Shown here piece by piece: positions 1 through 8,743 of a DNA stretch of 64,000 nt. The translations under genes and the position numbers were made by a program. This DNA is from Acidobacteriota bacterium (lineage in GTDB: Bacteria > Acidobacteriota > Blastocatellia > Pyrinomonadales > Pyrinomonadaceae): positions 37,593 through 101,592 of the forward strand of contig QHXR01000022.1 in assembly GCA_003223025.1 (NCBI GenBank). The letters are read 5' to 3'. Position 1 is the stretch's first letter, and each line of letters starts with the position of its first letter. The notes under the pieces are model-generated. The model was given only the letters and a program-made list of their open reading frames with translations, had not been told where the DNA came from and did not search any database.

Positions 1-54
1 AAGCCGATCAGCAGCACGGAGAAAGTCGATAGTTGCGGAGTTAGTTCCATCTAA

Positions 55-147
55 AAGTCCCGAGTCCCGAGTCCCAAGTCCCAAGTCCCAAATCTCAAAT
101 CTACGGTTCGAGTTACAATCCAAAATCCAAAATCCAAAATCCAAAAT
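55..147. repeat. Two short stutter repeats upstream of the SDR gene end
   Basis: About 55-103 is a degenerate 7-8 bp tandem built on the word aagtccc/gagtccc. About 117-147 is a run of a 7-bp unit close to aatccaa. No gene is visible in 1-149. The tract lies just beyond the 3' end of the SDR gene. It belongs to the same style of stuttering word tract seen at several other gaps in this window. Confidence 0.7.
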
Positions 148-149
148 GC

Positions 150-923
150 TCAGACCGTCATTCCGCCGTCTACCGCGATCGTCTGTCCGGTTATGTAACT
201 CGACGCGTCCGATGCGAGGAAAACGACTACGCCTTTGAGCTCGCCTTCGTTACCGATCCGCGGAATCACGTTATTTTCCTGGACGGATCGCTCGTACAAG
301 TCTATCACCCGGTCGGCGAGCCGCGAATGGAAGAAGCCGGGTGCGATGGCGTTGACGCGGATTCCTTTTCGTCCCCAGCTCGCGGCGAGCTCGCGTGTCA
401 GACCGATCAATCCCGCTTTGCTCGCGACATATCCAGCGTAGAACGGGCCGTTCGCAGACGATGTGAGACCGGCGATCGACGCGATGTTTATGATCGAGCC
501 GCGTTGTTGCTTTAGCATCTCGCGTCCGACGGCCTGCGCAAACAAAAAGCAGCCGGTCAGATTCACATCGATAACCTCCCGCCACTTTTCGAGCTCCATG
601 TCTTCCGGCATCGCTCCCCACGAGATCCCGGCGTTGTTGATAAGAATGTCGACGGATCCAAATTTGTCGACGGTTGCTTTGACGACTCCTTCTACTTCGC
701 TCGGCTTGGCGACATCGCACAACATTCCCTCGACAGCGAATCCGCGGCCGCGAAATTCTTCGACGGTTTCGTCGAGCCACTCCGCACGTCGCGCGCAGAG
801 CATCAGACTCGCCCCCGCTTCGCCGAGACCTTCCGCCATTTCTTTCCCAATACCCCGCGAGCCGCCGGTGACGATCGCCGCCTTGCCCGTTAGATCGAAA
901 AGCTCTCGAATGTGTTTAGTCAT
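150..923 (-). CDS. SDR-family NAD(P)-dependent oxidoreductase (gluconate 5-dehydrogenase-like)
   Basis: A 257-residue classical short-chain dehydrogenase/reductase with a single Rossmann domain. The cofactor motif TGGSRGIG is at residues 19-26, NNAG at about 96-99, the catalytic Ser at about 149, and the YxxxK pair at Y165/K169. The C-terminal AVDGG tail is typical. Length and motif spacing match sugar and polyol dehydrogenases such as gluconate 5-dehydrogenase and KduD-like enzymes; acyl or alcohol substrates are also possible. Predicted cytosolic. It stands alone: the next gene on the plus strand is divergent and the 3' side holds only repeats. The family is certain; the substrate is not. 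Confidence 0.9.
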   Translation of the reverse strand: MTKHIRELFDLTGKAAIVTGGSRGIGKEMAEGLGEAGASLMLCARRAEWLDETVEEFRGRGFAVEGMLCDVAKPSEVEGVVKATVDKFGSVDILINNAGISWGAMPEDMELEKWREVIDVNLTGCFLFAQAVGREMLKQQRGSIINIASIAGLTSSANGPFYAGYVASKAGLIGLTRELAASWGRKGIRVNAIAPGFFHSRLADRVIDLYERSVQENNVIPRIGNEGELKGVVVFLASDASSYITGQTIAVDGGMTV

Positions 924-939
924 CTCGTGGTTTGTCCGA

Positions 940-977
940 AATTAATTATGTAATTATTAATTACGTAATTACTAATT
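940..977. repeat. AT-rich stutter tract between divergent genes
   Basis: A tandem-like tract of the word taatta separated by cgtaa/tgtaa. It sits in the space between the divergent SDR (start 923) and methyltransferase (start 1052) genes, so it may overlap their promoters. It is low complexity, with no protein-binding site that I can name. Confidence 0.6.
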
Positions 978-1051
978 ACTCTCGAAAAAATCTGTGAACC
1001 GAGCCTTTCCCGTGATTCGCGATTCGTCTTTGTTTACGATTAAATATAAGC

Positions 1052-1846
1052 ATGGCAAAAACTGAAAGGGAGCTCGCGTTCATCCGCGATCTCGCCATTA
1101 ATGAGAGTTGGACGAAAAGATTTACCGACTTGATCGACAAACACGTCGATCTCAAAGACGTCGAGAATGTCCTGTACATTAACGCCGGAACCGGCGACCA
1201 CTGCATCGCGGTCAGCGAAAAGGCCGATGATCGCATCGCGATCTTTGCGACGTGCGAAAACGACGAATTGCTAAAGATCGCGAAAGACAAAGGAGCGGCC
1301 GTAAAGTCGGACATCGATTTTTCGAAGCTCGAGTTCGAGGATAATTCGTTCGAGGCCGTAATCGCGGATGCGAGCTTTACGCCCTCGGCTGAGGTCGACA
1401 AATTGATTCGTAATGTAAGCCGGCTCGCGCGCTCGGGAGGACGCGTCGCGGTGATCCTGCCATCCGCGGGAAGCTTCGGAGAGATCTTTTCTCTGTTGTG
1501 GGAGGTGCTTTTCAACGAAGACCTCGCCGAGCACGGCGCGGCCGTGGAAGCATTGATATCTCAGAGCCCGACTTTGTCCCGGATCGAAGAGATCGCCGGT
1601 GACGCAGGTCTGGCGAACATCAAAACCGAATCGGCGAAAGAATTGTTTGAATATGAGAACGGAGCGGAGTTTGTCGCTTCACCGCTGGTCGCAGATTTTC
1701 TATTGCCAGCCTGGTTGGAGACACTCAGTGACGAAGAAAAAGAGCGAGTCGCGGAGAAGCTCGCTCAGCTGATCGATGCCGAAGACGGAAGTTTGTCGTT
1801 CCGCTTTACGGTGAAAGTTACGTTGCTGGTCGGCAAGAAGAAGTAG
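1052..1846 (+). CDS. Class I SAM-dependent methyltransferase-like protein
   Basis: A 264-residue soluble protein. After about 35 helical residues it shows a beta-strand plus glycine motif (NAGTGDHC, about residues 46-53) resembling methyltransferase motif I. An acidic strand (VIADASF) and a GGRVAVILP strand follow, as expected for a Rossmann-like methyltransferase. No substrate-specific domain is recognisable, so the target molecule is unknown. It is the only plus-strand gene in this corner and converges on tatA; a strong hairpin follows its stop. The fold is fairly secure but activity is not, because motif I is degenerate. Confidence 0.7.
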   Translation: MAKTERELAFIRDLAINESWTKRFTDLIDKHVDLKDVENVLYINAGTGDHCIAVSEKADDRIAIFATCENDELLKIAKDKGAAVKSDIDFSKLEFEDNSFEAVIADASFTPSAEVDKLIRNVSRLARSGGRVAVILPSAGSFGEIFSLLWEVLFNEDLAEHGAAVEALISQSPTLSRIEEIAGDAGLANIKTESAKELFEYENGAEFVASPLVADFLLPAWLETLSDEEKERVAEKLAQLIDAEDGSLSFRFTVKVTLLVGKKK

Positions 1847-1858
1847 GGACGAAGGATT

Positions 1859-1882
1859 GAAAGCTCGCATACGCGAGCTTTC
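1859..1882 (+). terminator. Hairpin terminator after the methyltransferase
   Basis: A perfect 10-bp stem (1859-1868 with 1873-1882) closes a 4-base loop, 12 bases after the stop codon. The following bases are only weakly T-rich. It lies between convergent genes and could act in both directions. Confidence 0.5.
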
Positions 1883-1959
1883 TATTCCCATTTGCATCGC
1901 GAGTATTTAATAACACCAGCCTCGCGAGTTATTAACTTTTACCTTTCTACTTCGCGAGC

Positions 1960-2217
1960 TCAGCTCTGCTTCGCTTCGGCCCGGCGTCGCATTTCTTCCA
2001 TCAGCGCTTCGTCGCTCATCGACGTGATCTGGGGAGCACTTGAGGTTGAGTTCAGCTGCGCCGCTTTTTCTTCTTCCTCAGCCTCTCTCATTCCTTCCTT
2101 AAATGCCTTTCGCGTTTGTCCAAGCGACTTCGCGAGTTGCGGCAGACGCGATGCGCCGAAAAGTAAGAAGAGCACCGCTACGACCAAGATAATTTCTGTT
2201 GTTCCAAAACTTCCCAT
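1960..2217 (-). CDS. tatA: Sec-independent twin-arginine translocase subunit TatA/TatE
   Basis: An 85-residue TatA-family protein, starting at the ATG at 2217. An upstream in-frame ATG at 2253 would add a non-conserved hydrophilic leader. It has a short N-terminal periplasmic stretch and one transmembrane helix (IILVVAVLFLLFG). The conserved FGxxxLP hinge (FGASRLPQLAKSLG) follows, then an amphipathic helix and an acidic, charged tail. TatA forms the protein-conducting element of the Tat pathway for folded proteins. Tat-type signals occur elsewhere in this window (the glycosylasparaginase at 8744 and the glycosidase ending at 26575). It is downstream of the proline iminopeptidase on the same strand. 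No tatB or tatC is nearby. Confidence 0.93.
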   Translation of the reverse strand: MGSFGTTEIILVVAVLFLLFGASRLPQLAKSLGQTRKAFKEGMREAEEEEKAAQLNSTSSAPQITSMSDEALMEEMRRRAEAKQS

Positions 2218-2281
2218 AATTTTATCGTCCGGTTCCGGACCCTCGCCGACCAAAGGCGGCGACTACATAATACACCAAAGT

Positions 2282-3241
2282 TTACGCTGCAGCCGACCTC
2301 GTTTTGAACCTGTCCATAGCATCGACCAACGCCGATGTGATGCCTTTCTCCGAGACCGAATGCCCGGCGTCCGGGATGACGATCAACTCCGCCTCCGGAA
2401 ACGCTCGATGCAGGTCCCACGCCGATGTGATCGGACACACAACATCGTAGCGGCCCTGGACGATAACCGTTGGAATGTCGCGGATCTTATCGATATTCTC
2501 GATCAGATAGTTCTCCGACGGGAAGAACGAGTTGTTCATGAAGTAATGACACTCGATCCGAGCCAGACTCAACGCCTCGTGCTCGCCTTCCCAGTGTTCC
2601 ATCAGATCTTTGTCCGGATAAAGTTTTGAGGTCGAGCCTTCCCACACACTCCATGCTCGAGCTGCCGACAGTCGAACGCTTTCGTCATCGCTCGTGAGAC
2701 GTTTGTGATACGCAGCGATGAAATCGCCGCGCTCGGCTTCGGGAATCTCATCGCGGTATCGCTCCCAGAAATCCGGATAGATCTCCGACGCACCGTACTG
2801 ATAGAACCACTGAAGCTCTTTTTTGCGTGTGAGAAATATTCCGCGGAGTATCAAACCGAGCGTTCTGTCCGGATGTGTCACGCCATAAGCGAGACTTAGA
2901 GTCGAGCCCCAGGATCCGCCGAAGACATACCATTTATCGATCCCGAACTTTTCGCGCAGAGCTTCGATATCATTGATCAGATCCCAGGTCGTGTTCTCTT
3001 TCAATTCCGCATGCGGAGTCGATTTCCCGGATCCGCGTTGATCGAAGAGCACGACATGATACGCAGCCGGATCGAAGAACTGCCGATACATCGGGATCAA
3101 TCCGCCGCCCGGACCGCCGTGCAGAAACACTACCGGAATGCCGTCGGGATTGCCGACGCGTTCGTAGTAGATCTCGTGAATGTCGGAGACCTTCAACATC
3201 CCCGAATCGAACGGCTCGATCTCCGGATAAAGATTTTTCAT
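2282..3241 (-). CDS. pip: Proline iminopeptidase (prolyl aminopeptidase, S33)
   Basis: A 319-residue alpha/beta-hydrolase, the usual length for proline iminopeptidase, which removes N-terminal proline from peptides in the cytosol. Visible signatures are the oxyanion motif HGGPGGG (residues 41-47), DQRGSG (about 67-72) and the nucleophile elbow GGSWGS with Ser110. A late Asp/His pair is seen in the YDVVCP and DAGHS segments. I chose the ATG at 3241 because the peptide from there (MKNLYPEIEPFD) matches the family N-terminus. The longer open frame to 3613 reads through an intergenic inverted repeat and overlaps asnB. It lies between asnB and tatA on the minus strand. Confidence 0.95.
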   Translation of the reverse strand: MKNLYPEIEPFDSGMLKVSDIHEIYYERVGNPDGIPVVFLHGGPGGGLIPMYRQFFDPAAYHVVLFDQRGSGKSTPHAELKENTTWDLINDIEALREKFGIDKWYVFGGSWGSTLSLAYGVTHPDRTLGLILRGIFLTRKKELQWFYQYGASEIYPDFWERYRDEIPEAERGDFIAAYHKRLTSDDESVRLSAARAWSVWEGSTSKLYPDKDLMEHWEGEHEALSLARIECHYFMNNSFFPSENYLIENIDKIRDIPTVIVQGRYDVVCPITSAWDLHRAFPEAELIVIPDAGHSVSEKGITSALVDAMDRFKTRSAAA

Positions 3242-3308
3242 ATGAGCAAATGATAACGGAATAGGCGGCGTTTGAAAATGGAATGTTGTGAGGCGGCGTG
3301 TAAGCGAG

Positions 3309-3405
3309 GTAATTAACCGCGGATGACGCGGATAACGCGGATCAAGAGGACCTGAAAAATCTATTACGGTTTTATCTGCGTCATTCGCGTTATCTGCGGT
3401 TAATA
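3309..3405. repeat. Inverted repeat of the 'cgcagataacgcggat' family
   Basis: The left arm at about 3313-3343 and right arm at about 3373-3405 are imperfect reverse complements built from the words gcgga and taacg. A spacer of about 30 bases separates them. The element fills the gap between asnB and pip. A close relative lies at 25329-25400. Confidence 0.75.
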
Positions 3406-3408
3406 ACT

Positions 3409-5385
3409 TTACGCATTCGGCGATGCGAGAAAGTTGTCGAACCACAATTGAAAGACGAGGAGCGTCCAAAGTTCCTTGTGATGCGAAGCGGCGCCCGTCT
3501 CGTGCTCGCGGATCAATTTCGTGACATAGTCCGCGTCGAATAATCCCTGTGATCTCAATCGTTCCGGCGAAAGCACGTCGTGCATCAGCGAATTCAACCG
3601 GCCTTTCAGCCACTCAGCGATCGGGATTCCGAATCCTTTCTTTGGGCGATGCAAAATATCCTGCGGAAGCAGGTCTTTCATCGCTTCCTTTAGGATCACC
3701 TTTCCACTTTTTCCGCGAAGTTTGTAATCGACCGGGATCGAAGCGGCGAATTGCGCGACGCGCGGATCGAGGAACGGAGCACGCGTTTCGAGACTGACCG
3801 CCATCGCCGCGCGATCGACCTTCGTCAGAATATCTTCGGCGAGATAAAAATTGATGTCGGCGTACTGCATACGCTCGATGACGTTGTTCGCATCCGATGC
3901 TCCGACGAGGTCGCGGACGCTTTTATAAATGTCGCCGTCGGTTTTGTCGAGAACACCCCGCGTGAAAAGTTTGTCGTGTTGATCGGTTGAGAACGACCCG
4001 AACCACGAATGATGGCGTGCGATATCGTCGAGCTTGGCTCCTCGGATGAACCGTTTCGCTTTGTAGTCGAACGACAAATTATTCGTCGAAACAGGAAGCG
4101 CGTTTACGATCGGTTCGATCAAACCCGAGCGAATAAATGACGGGATCGCATGGTACTTTGCCGCGACGCCGTGAGCGTAATACATCGGATATCCGGCGAA
4201 CAGCTCGTCTCCGCCATCGCCGCCGAGCGCGACCGTCACATGTTTCCTCACAAAACGTGCGAGCAGAAACGTCGGGATTAGCGATCCATCGGACATCGGT
4301 TCGTCGAGCCACGTTCCGATCTCGCTGATCAGATCGCCGGCGGTGGTCGCGCTTAGTTTGTCTTCGTAGTGTTCGGTGTCGAGATGCTTGGCCACTCGAC
4401 GTGCGTATTTGGATTCGTCGAAGGAATCTTCTTCAAAGCCGATCGAGAATGTCTTGACGCGTTCTGTCGCATGCTGCGTTGCGAATGCTGCGACGGTCGA
4501 TGAATCGATTCCGCCGGAGAGGAGAATTCCAAGCGGGACATCGGACACAAGTCGCATTCTCACCGCATCCGAAAGCAGATCTTTCAGCTCGTCGGCTTTT
4601 TCGCTCAGCGTGTTTGCGTGAGATCTTCCGTCTGCCGCGAGAGAACCACCCCGTCCGCCCAAAGCGGCGGCCACCCCTCCTTCGGATGGAGGGGAGTTTT
4701 TGTTGTCCCACTGCAAATCCCAGTATCTGCGGGTTCTTACTTCACCGTTCTCGACAACGAGCATGTGAGCAGCCGGAAGTTTGCTGACGCCCTTGTATAT
4801 CGACATTGGCGCCGGGACGTAGTCGAACGAGACGTAATGACGAAGTGCGTTGAGATCGAGTTCGGGTTTAACAGAAGGATGTGCGAGTAACGCTTGCGGT
4901 TCGGACGCCCAGATGAGTTTGCCGTCGAACACGCCGTAGTAGAGCGGCTTCTCGCCGAATCGATCGCGGGCGATGATCAGTTTTTTCTTTCGCGTATCCC
5001 AGAGCGAGAACGCGAACATGCCATTCACATGATCGACGAGCGCGTCGCCGTACTCTTCGTACAGGTGCGGAAGAATTTCGGTGTCGGAATTTGTCGTGAA
5101 CTTGTGACCACGTTTCTCGAGATCGGCGCGAACCTCTCGATAGTCGTAGAGCTCGCCGTTCATCATCACGATGACCGAGCGGTCGCAATTAAAAACCGGC
5201 TGATCGCCGGTCTTCAGATCGATGATCGACAACCGGCGCATTCCCAGCGCCGCCTGATCGTCGGTCCACAATCCTTCCGAATCCGGACCGCGGTGCACGA
5301 TCGTCTCGCACATCGAGTGGAGCACCGCCTCGGCGTTATCGTTTGATTTGTTATCGAGGTTGAGCCAACCAGTGATGCCGCACAT
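3409..5385 (-). CDS. asnB: Asparagine synthase (glutamine-hydrolysing) with an in-frame insertion
   Basis: A 658-residue AsnB, which makes asparagine from aspartate, ATP and glutamine. The N-terminal class II glutaminase domain begins with the catalytic Cys2 (MCGITGW). The C-terminal synthetase domain carries the pyrophosphate loop SGGIDSS at about residue 290 and GGDGGDELF further on. Between the domains, residues of about 227-255 are a Gly/Ala/Ser-rich stretch absent from ordinary family members. It is encoded by an intergenic-style palindromic repeat inserted without breaking the frame. The essential motifs are intact, so the enzyme may still work; the insertion is in the linker. It may act in central amino-acid metabolism or modify a peptide or polysaccharide, as AsnB homologues near glycosyltransferases sometimes do. 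Confidence 0.93.
   Translation of the reverse strand: MCGITGWLNLDNKSNDNAEAVLHSMCETIVHRGPDSEGLWTDDQAALGMRRLSIIDLKTGDQPVFNCDRSVIVMMNGELYDYREVRADLEKRGHKFTTNSDTEILPHLYEEYGDALVDHVNGMFAFSLWDTRKKKLIIARDRFGEKPLYYGVFDGKLIWASEPQALLAHPSVKPELDLNALRHYVSFDYVPAPMSIYKGVSKLPAAHMLVVENGEVRTRRYWDLQWDNKNSPPSEGGVAAALGGRGGSLAADGRSHANTLSEKADELKDLLSDAVRMRLVSDVPLGILLSGGIDSSTVAAFATQHATERVKTFSIGFEEDSFDESKYARRVAKHLDTEHYEDKLSATTAGDLISEIGTWLDEPMSDGSLIPTFLLARFVRKHVTVALGGDGGDELFAGYPMYYAHGVAAKYHAIPSFIRSGLIEPIVNALPVSTNNLSFDYKAKRFIRGAKLDDIARHHSWFGSFSTDQHDKLFTRGVLDKTDGDIYKSVRDLVGASDANNVIERMQYADINFYLAEDILTKVDRAAMAVSLETRAPFLDPRVAQFAASIPVDYKLRGKSGKVILKEAMKDLLPQDILHRPKKGFGIPIAEWLKGRLNSLMHDVLSPERLRSQGLFDADYVTKLIREHETGAASHHKELWTLLVFQLWFDNFLASPNA
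4622..4706. repeat. Palindromic element inserted in frame inside asnB
   Basis: Two complementary word pairs stand side by side: cccctcc/ggagggg around 4670-4694 and cgcccaaagcggc around 4655-4668. The GC-rich segment differs from the flanking codons. It encodes about 28 residues rich in Gly, Ala and Ser in the linker between the two asparagine synthase domains. Confidence 0.65.
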
Positions 5386-5744
5386 AGAAAATATTGAGTG
5401 ATGAGTGACGAGTGACGGGGAATCGTCGAGGCCACATCAAGTGTGTCCCACCATTTCACACGAGCCACGCGTTATGTCATCAAGTCTCGGGACCTCTTAA
5501 GCCTGCGGAGCAGCCGGCCTAACTTTAGCCCCACGTGAAGCGAAGCGGAACGTGGGGTTGTTCGTAACAAATGATCCGAGCGTGTGAAACACGCGACGCG
5601 CCTGGACGCGTGTTACACACGCTCGACTCGATTTCTGGTCGCCGTTCTACACACTCCGAAGCGTCGTGTGTAGCTAAAGTTGTTCCCGCGTGCTCCGCAC
5701 GCTGCGCTCTTCTTGACCGCGGTTCGACGTTCGGCCACCATCGT
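5386..5744. repeat. Gene-free stretch with two hairpins upstream of asnB
   Basis: No convincing gene is present. A hairpin with ccccacgt/acgtgggg arms lies at about 5530-5558. A longer inverted repeat at about 5577-5627 pairs gagcgtgtgaaacacgcg with cgcgtgttacacacgctc. The part nearest 5386 should hold the asnB promoter, but I see no clear sigma-70 boxes. Confidence 0.6.
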
Positions 5745-5872
5745 CACCGCGTCACCGCGTCACCGCGTCACCGCGTCACCGCGTCACCGCGTCACCGCAT
5801 CACCGCGTCACCGCGTCACCGCGTGACCGCGTCACCGCGTCACCGCATCACCGCGTCACCGCGTCACCGCGT
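5745..5872. repeat. 8-bp microsatellite, 16 units of caccgcgt
   Basis: Sixteen near-perfect tandem copies of an 8-bp unit, with single-base variants in three copies (caccgcat twice, gaccgcgt once). The array overlaps the last codons and the stop of the glycosyltransferase gene on the minus strand. Because 8 is not a multiple of 3, every minus-strand frame meets a TGA inside the array within 24 bases. Confidence 0.95.
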
Positions 5873-6875
5873 CACCATCAAATCCCACTCGCTCCCTCAC
5901 CGCATATATCGCCTTGTCCTGAGACTCGTGATACGTCCGCACGAGCAACTCCGCCAGCAATCCCATGAGGAAGAACTGGATCGAGATCGCGAACATTACG
6001 ATGCATAGGATCGGCAGAGGCGTCTCTACAAAATCTGCATGGAACTGCGGGAGGCCGAGGCGGTTCGCGAATTTCAAAAACACTGCATAGATTCCTGACA
6101 ACACAGACGCCGCGAACGCGAGCATGCCGGCCCTGCCGAAAACATAGATCGGCTTCGTGTGATACTCGGCCATGAACTTGATCGTCATCAGATCGAAGAT
6201 AACTTTGATCGTCCGCGAGATCCCGTACTTCGATTTGCCCATCGTGCGGGCGTGATGATCGACGGGAATTTCAGTGACGCGTGCTCCCGCCCACGAAGCA
6301 TAGATCGGGATGAAGCGATGCATTTCGCCGTAGAGCTTTACGTCCTGGATCACCTCGCGTCGATAGGCTTTCAACGAACAGCCGTAGTCGTGCAACGGAA
6401 CTCCGCCGATCCAAGAGATGACGCGGTTCGCGATCTGCGACGGGATCTTGCGCGAGATCATCTTGTCTTGACGATTCTTCCGCCAACCAGAAACGACATC
6501 GTACCCTTCGTCTAATTTTTCGAGTAATCGTTTTATGTCAGCCGGATCGTTTTGCAGATCGGCATCCATCGGGATAAGGATGTCGCCTTTTGCCGCATCG
6601 ATGCCGGCGCTCATCGCGGCAGTCTGTCCGTAATTTCTTCGAAGCGAGATCACGCGAACTCGATCATCAGTCGCCGCGATCTCTTTCAAGACCTCGAGCG
6701 ATCGATCGGTCGACCCGTCATCGACGTAGATCACCTCAGCGGATTTTCCCAGCGCGTCCAGCGCGGCTCGGATCTTTTCGTGCATCGGACGGAGGTTATC
6801 TTCTTCGTCCAGCACAGGTAGAAAAAGTGAAAGCTCGGGGTTGGTTTGGTTGTGTGTGATCTCTCTCGAATCCAT
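5856..6875 (-). CDS. Family 2 glycosyltransferase (GtrB/DPM1-like, membrane-anchored)
   Basis: A 339-residue GT-A enzyme. The N-terminal catalytic domain carries VDDGSTD (D52/D53) and the metal-binding DAD in MDADLQNDP (about 103-111). Two C-terminal transmembrane helices (about 250-275 and 290-315) match the GtrB/ArnC/dolichol-phosphate-mannose-synthase-like family. These enzymes transfer a sugar to undecaprenyl phosphate at the inner membrane. I start it at the ATG at 6875 because the peptide before it, in the longer open frame, is not conserved-looking. The last residues (GDAVTR) and the stop are read from the 8-bp tandem repeat. It is divergent from the ABC exporter at 6957, with 81 bases between. 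Confidence 0.9.
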   Translation of the reverse strand: MDSREITHNQTNPELSLFLPVLDEEDNLRPMHEKIRAALDALGKSAEVIYVDDGSTDRSLEVLKEIAATDDRVRVISLRRNYGQTAAMSAGIDAAKGDILIPMDADLQNDPADIKRLLEKLDEGYDVVSGWRKNRQDKMISRKIPSQIANRVISWIGGVPLHDYGCSLKAYRREVIQDVKLYGEMHRFIPIYASWAGARVTEIPVDHHARTMGKSKYGISRTIKVIFDLMTIKFMAEYHTKPIYVFGRAGMLAFAASVLSGIYAVFLKFANRLGLPQFHADFVETPLPILCIVMFAISIQFFLMGLLAELLVRTYHESQDKAIYAVRERVGFDGDAVTR

Positions 6876-6956
6876 CTCAAATGACAAAGTACATAATTTA
6901 GACCTTTCAACCGCGAAAATACAGCGGCCCAAAGTCATTGTGCTAAATTCCTTGTA

Positions 6957-8738
6957 GTGAACATTTGGCAGATCATCGCCAGGCTCGGGCCGTTTGTACG
7001 ACCGTATAAATGGCTTGTCATCTCATCGCTGCTGCTGACGATGCTCGGTGCGCTCGCGGCTCAGGTGAATCCGCTTGTGCTCAGATACACGGTCGATTCC
7101 GTTGAGCAGATGATGAAAGCCGGAAGGACGGCGCACGAGAGCACGTCATTGCTTTTATTCATTTCGGCCATTCTTTTTGGCAAAGAACTGATCAACATCG
7201 CTGTGAAATACGGCCAGAGCATGATCGGCGAAAATCTGCGCGTAAAACTTTCGAGCGCCCTTGCGCAGTACGCGATCGAAAGAATTCTCACCTACAAATA
7301 TGCTTTCTACGCGTCGGATGAAAACGCGACCGGAAAGCTGCAAACCCGCATCGATCGCGGAGTCGAAAGTCTCACAGGATTCGTCCAGAACATTTTTATC
7401 GATCTGCTCCCGCTCTTTGCGAACGCCGCGCTCGCGCTCGTTCTGATGTATTCGCAGAATATTTATGTCGGTATCGTCGCGTCGGTCGTGATGCCGGTCT
7501 ATTTTATTTTGAGTTGGAGACAAGCGTCGCTGCTAAAAGGAGTGCGACGAGGATTGCGTGCACTGCGCGAGCAGAAGACCAACGGACTTTTCAACATCAT
7601 CGAATCGATCATCGTAATCAAATCGTTCGTCCGCGAGGAGTACGAACGCGACAAACAGTATCAACTTCAGCAGGACCTCATCCGCGCGCAGCTCAAGCAG
7701 CGAAAGACGAATTACGCATTCGATGCGATGAAAACTTTCGCAGAGCAGGTCGGCGTTACGTTGATCATCATCCTTACGGCTTACCTCGTGCTCGATCAGC
7801 AGATGACGATCGGTGCGATCATGTTTCACATTCTTCTTTTCAACAATGTCTCGGCACCGATCCGTCAGCTTCATCGGATCTACGATCAGATGAATGAAGC
7901 TCTGACATATGCCGAAGGATTTTTCGAGATACTCGACGCCGATGACGCGATCGAAGAGAGCGGAAATATCACGGCAGACGCACTGAAAGGCGAGTTCGTT
8001 TTGAAGCATGTCGACTTCGTTTATCCGAACGGCACGCAGGCGCTGTGGGATGTGAATATGACGATCCCGGCGGGGAAGACGGTCGCGTTCGTGGGACTTT
8101 CCGGGGCAGGGAAATCGACGTTGCTGAATTTGCTCTGCAAATTCTACGCACCGACGCGCGGTGAGATATGTCTCGACGGACACGATCTGCAGGAATACGA
8201 CACGCATCTTCTCCGTCGAAGCATCGGGCTCGTGCTTCAAAAAAATCACATCTTCCGCGGATCGATCGAAGAGAACATTCGATACGGTTTCATGCGAGCG
8301 ACGTTCGATGAAGTCGTCGCGGCGGCGAAAAAAGCGTACCTGCATGATCAGATCGAGAAGCTGCCGAACGGCTACGCGAGCGAAGCGCAATCGCTTTCCG
8401 GCGGACAGCAGCAGCGGATCGCGATCGCGAGATTATTTCTCAAAGATCCATCGGTGATATTTCTCGATGAACCGACGGCGAGTCTCGACGCGATCGCGAC
8501 GGAGCAGATCAAGAACAGCCTCGACGCGATCAAGGAGCGGCGGACCGTAGTCGTCATTTCACACAGCATTTCGCAGATCATCGATTCGGACGTAATCTAT
8601 GTTTTGAAAGAAGGCCGCGTCGTCGAGATCGGAACACATGACGAGCTTTATGATCGTCACGGAACTTATTTCGAAATCTTCAACGCATCCGCGCGCAGTC
8701 TTAACCTCGATAAGATCGCGCAAACACTGGACGGATAA
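6957..8738 (+). CDS. ABC exporter, fused membrane and ATPase domains (MsbA-like)
   Basis: A 593-residue half-transporter. The N-terminal six-helix type-1 ABC exporter domain spans about residues 15-310. The nucleotide-binding domain follows, with Walker A GLSGAGKST (about 380), the signature LSGGQQQR (about 480), Walker B VIFLDEP (about 500) and the H-loop in VISHS. It would act as a homodimer in the inner membrane, exporting a lipid, drug or peptide; the substrate cannot be told. The start codon is GTG at 6957 with no strong ribosome site upstream, so a slightly different start is possible. The glycosylasparaginase follows after only 5 bases, indicating one transcript. Confidence 0.92.
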   Translation: MNIWQIIARLGPFVRPYKWLVISSLLLTMLGALAAQVNPLVLRYTVDSVEQMMKAGRTAHESTSLLLFISAILFGKELINIAVKYGQSMIGENLRVKLSSALAQYAIERILTYKYAFYASDENATGKLQTRIDRGVESLTGFVQNIFIDLLPLFANAALALVLMYSQNIYVGIVASVVMPVYFILSWRQASLLKGVRRGLRALREQKTNGLFNIIESIIVIKSFVREEYERDKQYQLQQDLIRAQLKQRKTNYAFDAMKTFAEQVGVTLIIILTAYLVLDQQMTIGAIMFHILLFNNVSAPIRQLHRIYDQMNEALTYAEGFFEILDADDAIEESGNITADALKGEFVLKHVDFVYPNGTQALWDVNMTIPAGKTVAFVGLSGAGKSTLLNLLCKFYAPTRGEICLDGHDLQEYDTHLLRRSIGLVLQKNHIFRGSIEENIRYGFMRATFDEVVAAAKKAYLHDQIEKLPNGYASEAQSLSGGQQQRIAIARLFLKDPSVIFLDEPTASLDAIATEQIKNSLDAIKERRTVVVISHSISQIIDSDVIYVLKEGRVVEIGTHDELYDRHGTYFEIFNASARSLNLDKIAQTLDG

Positions 8739-8743
8739 TTCTT

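Noticed and set aside
2282..3613. A 443-residue proline iminopeptidase
   Set aside because: The extra N-terminus overlaps asnB and reads through an inverted repeat; the family start is at 3241.
5745..5872. The tandem array as a CRISPR
   Set aside because: The unit is 8 bases with no spacers; there are no cas genes.
5571..6008. A plus-strand open frame with the repeated residues HRVTASPR
   Set aside because: It is only the translation of the 8-bp tandem repeat plus antisense glycosyltransferase sequence.
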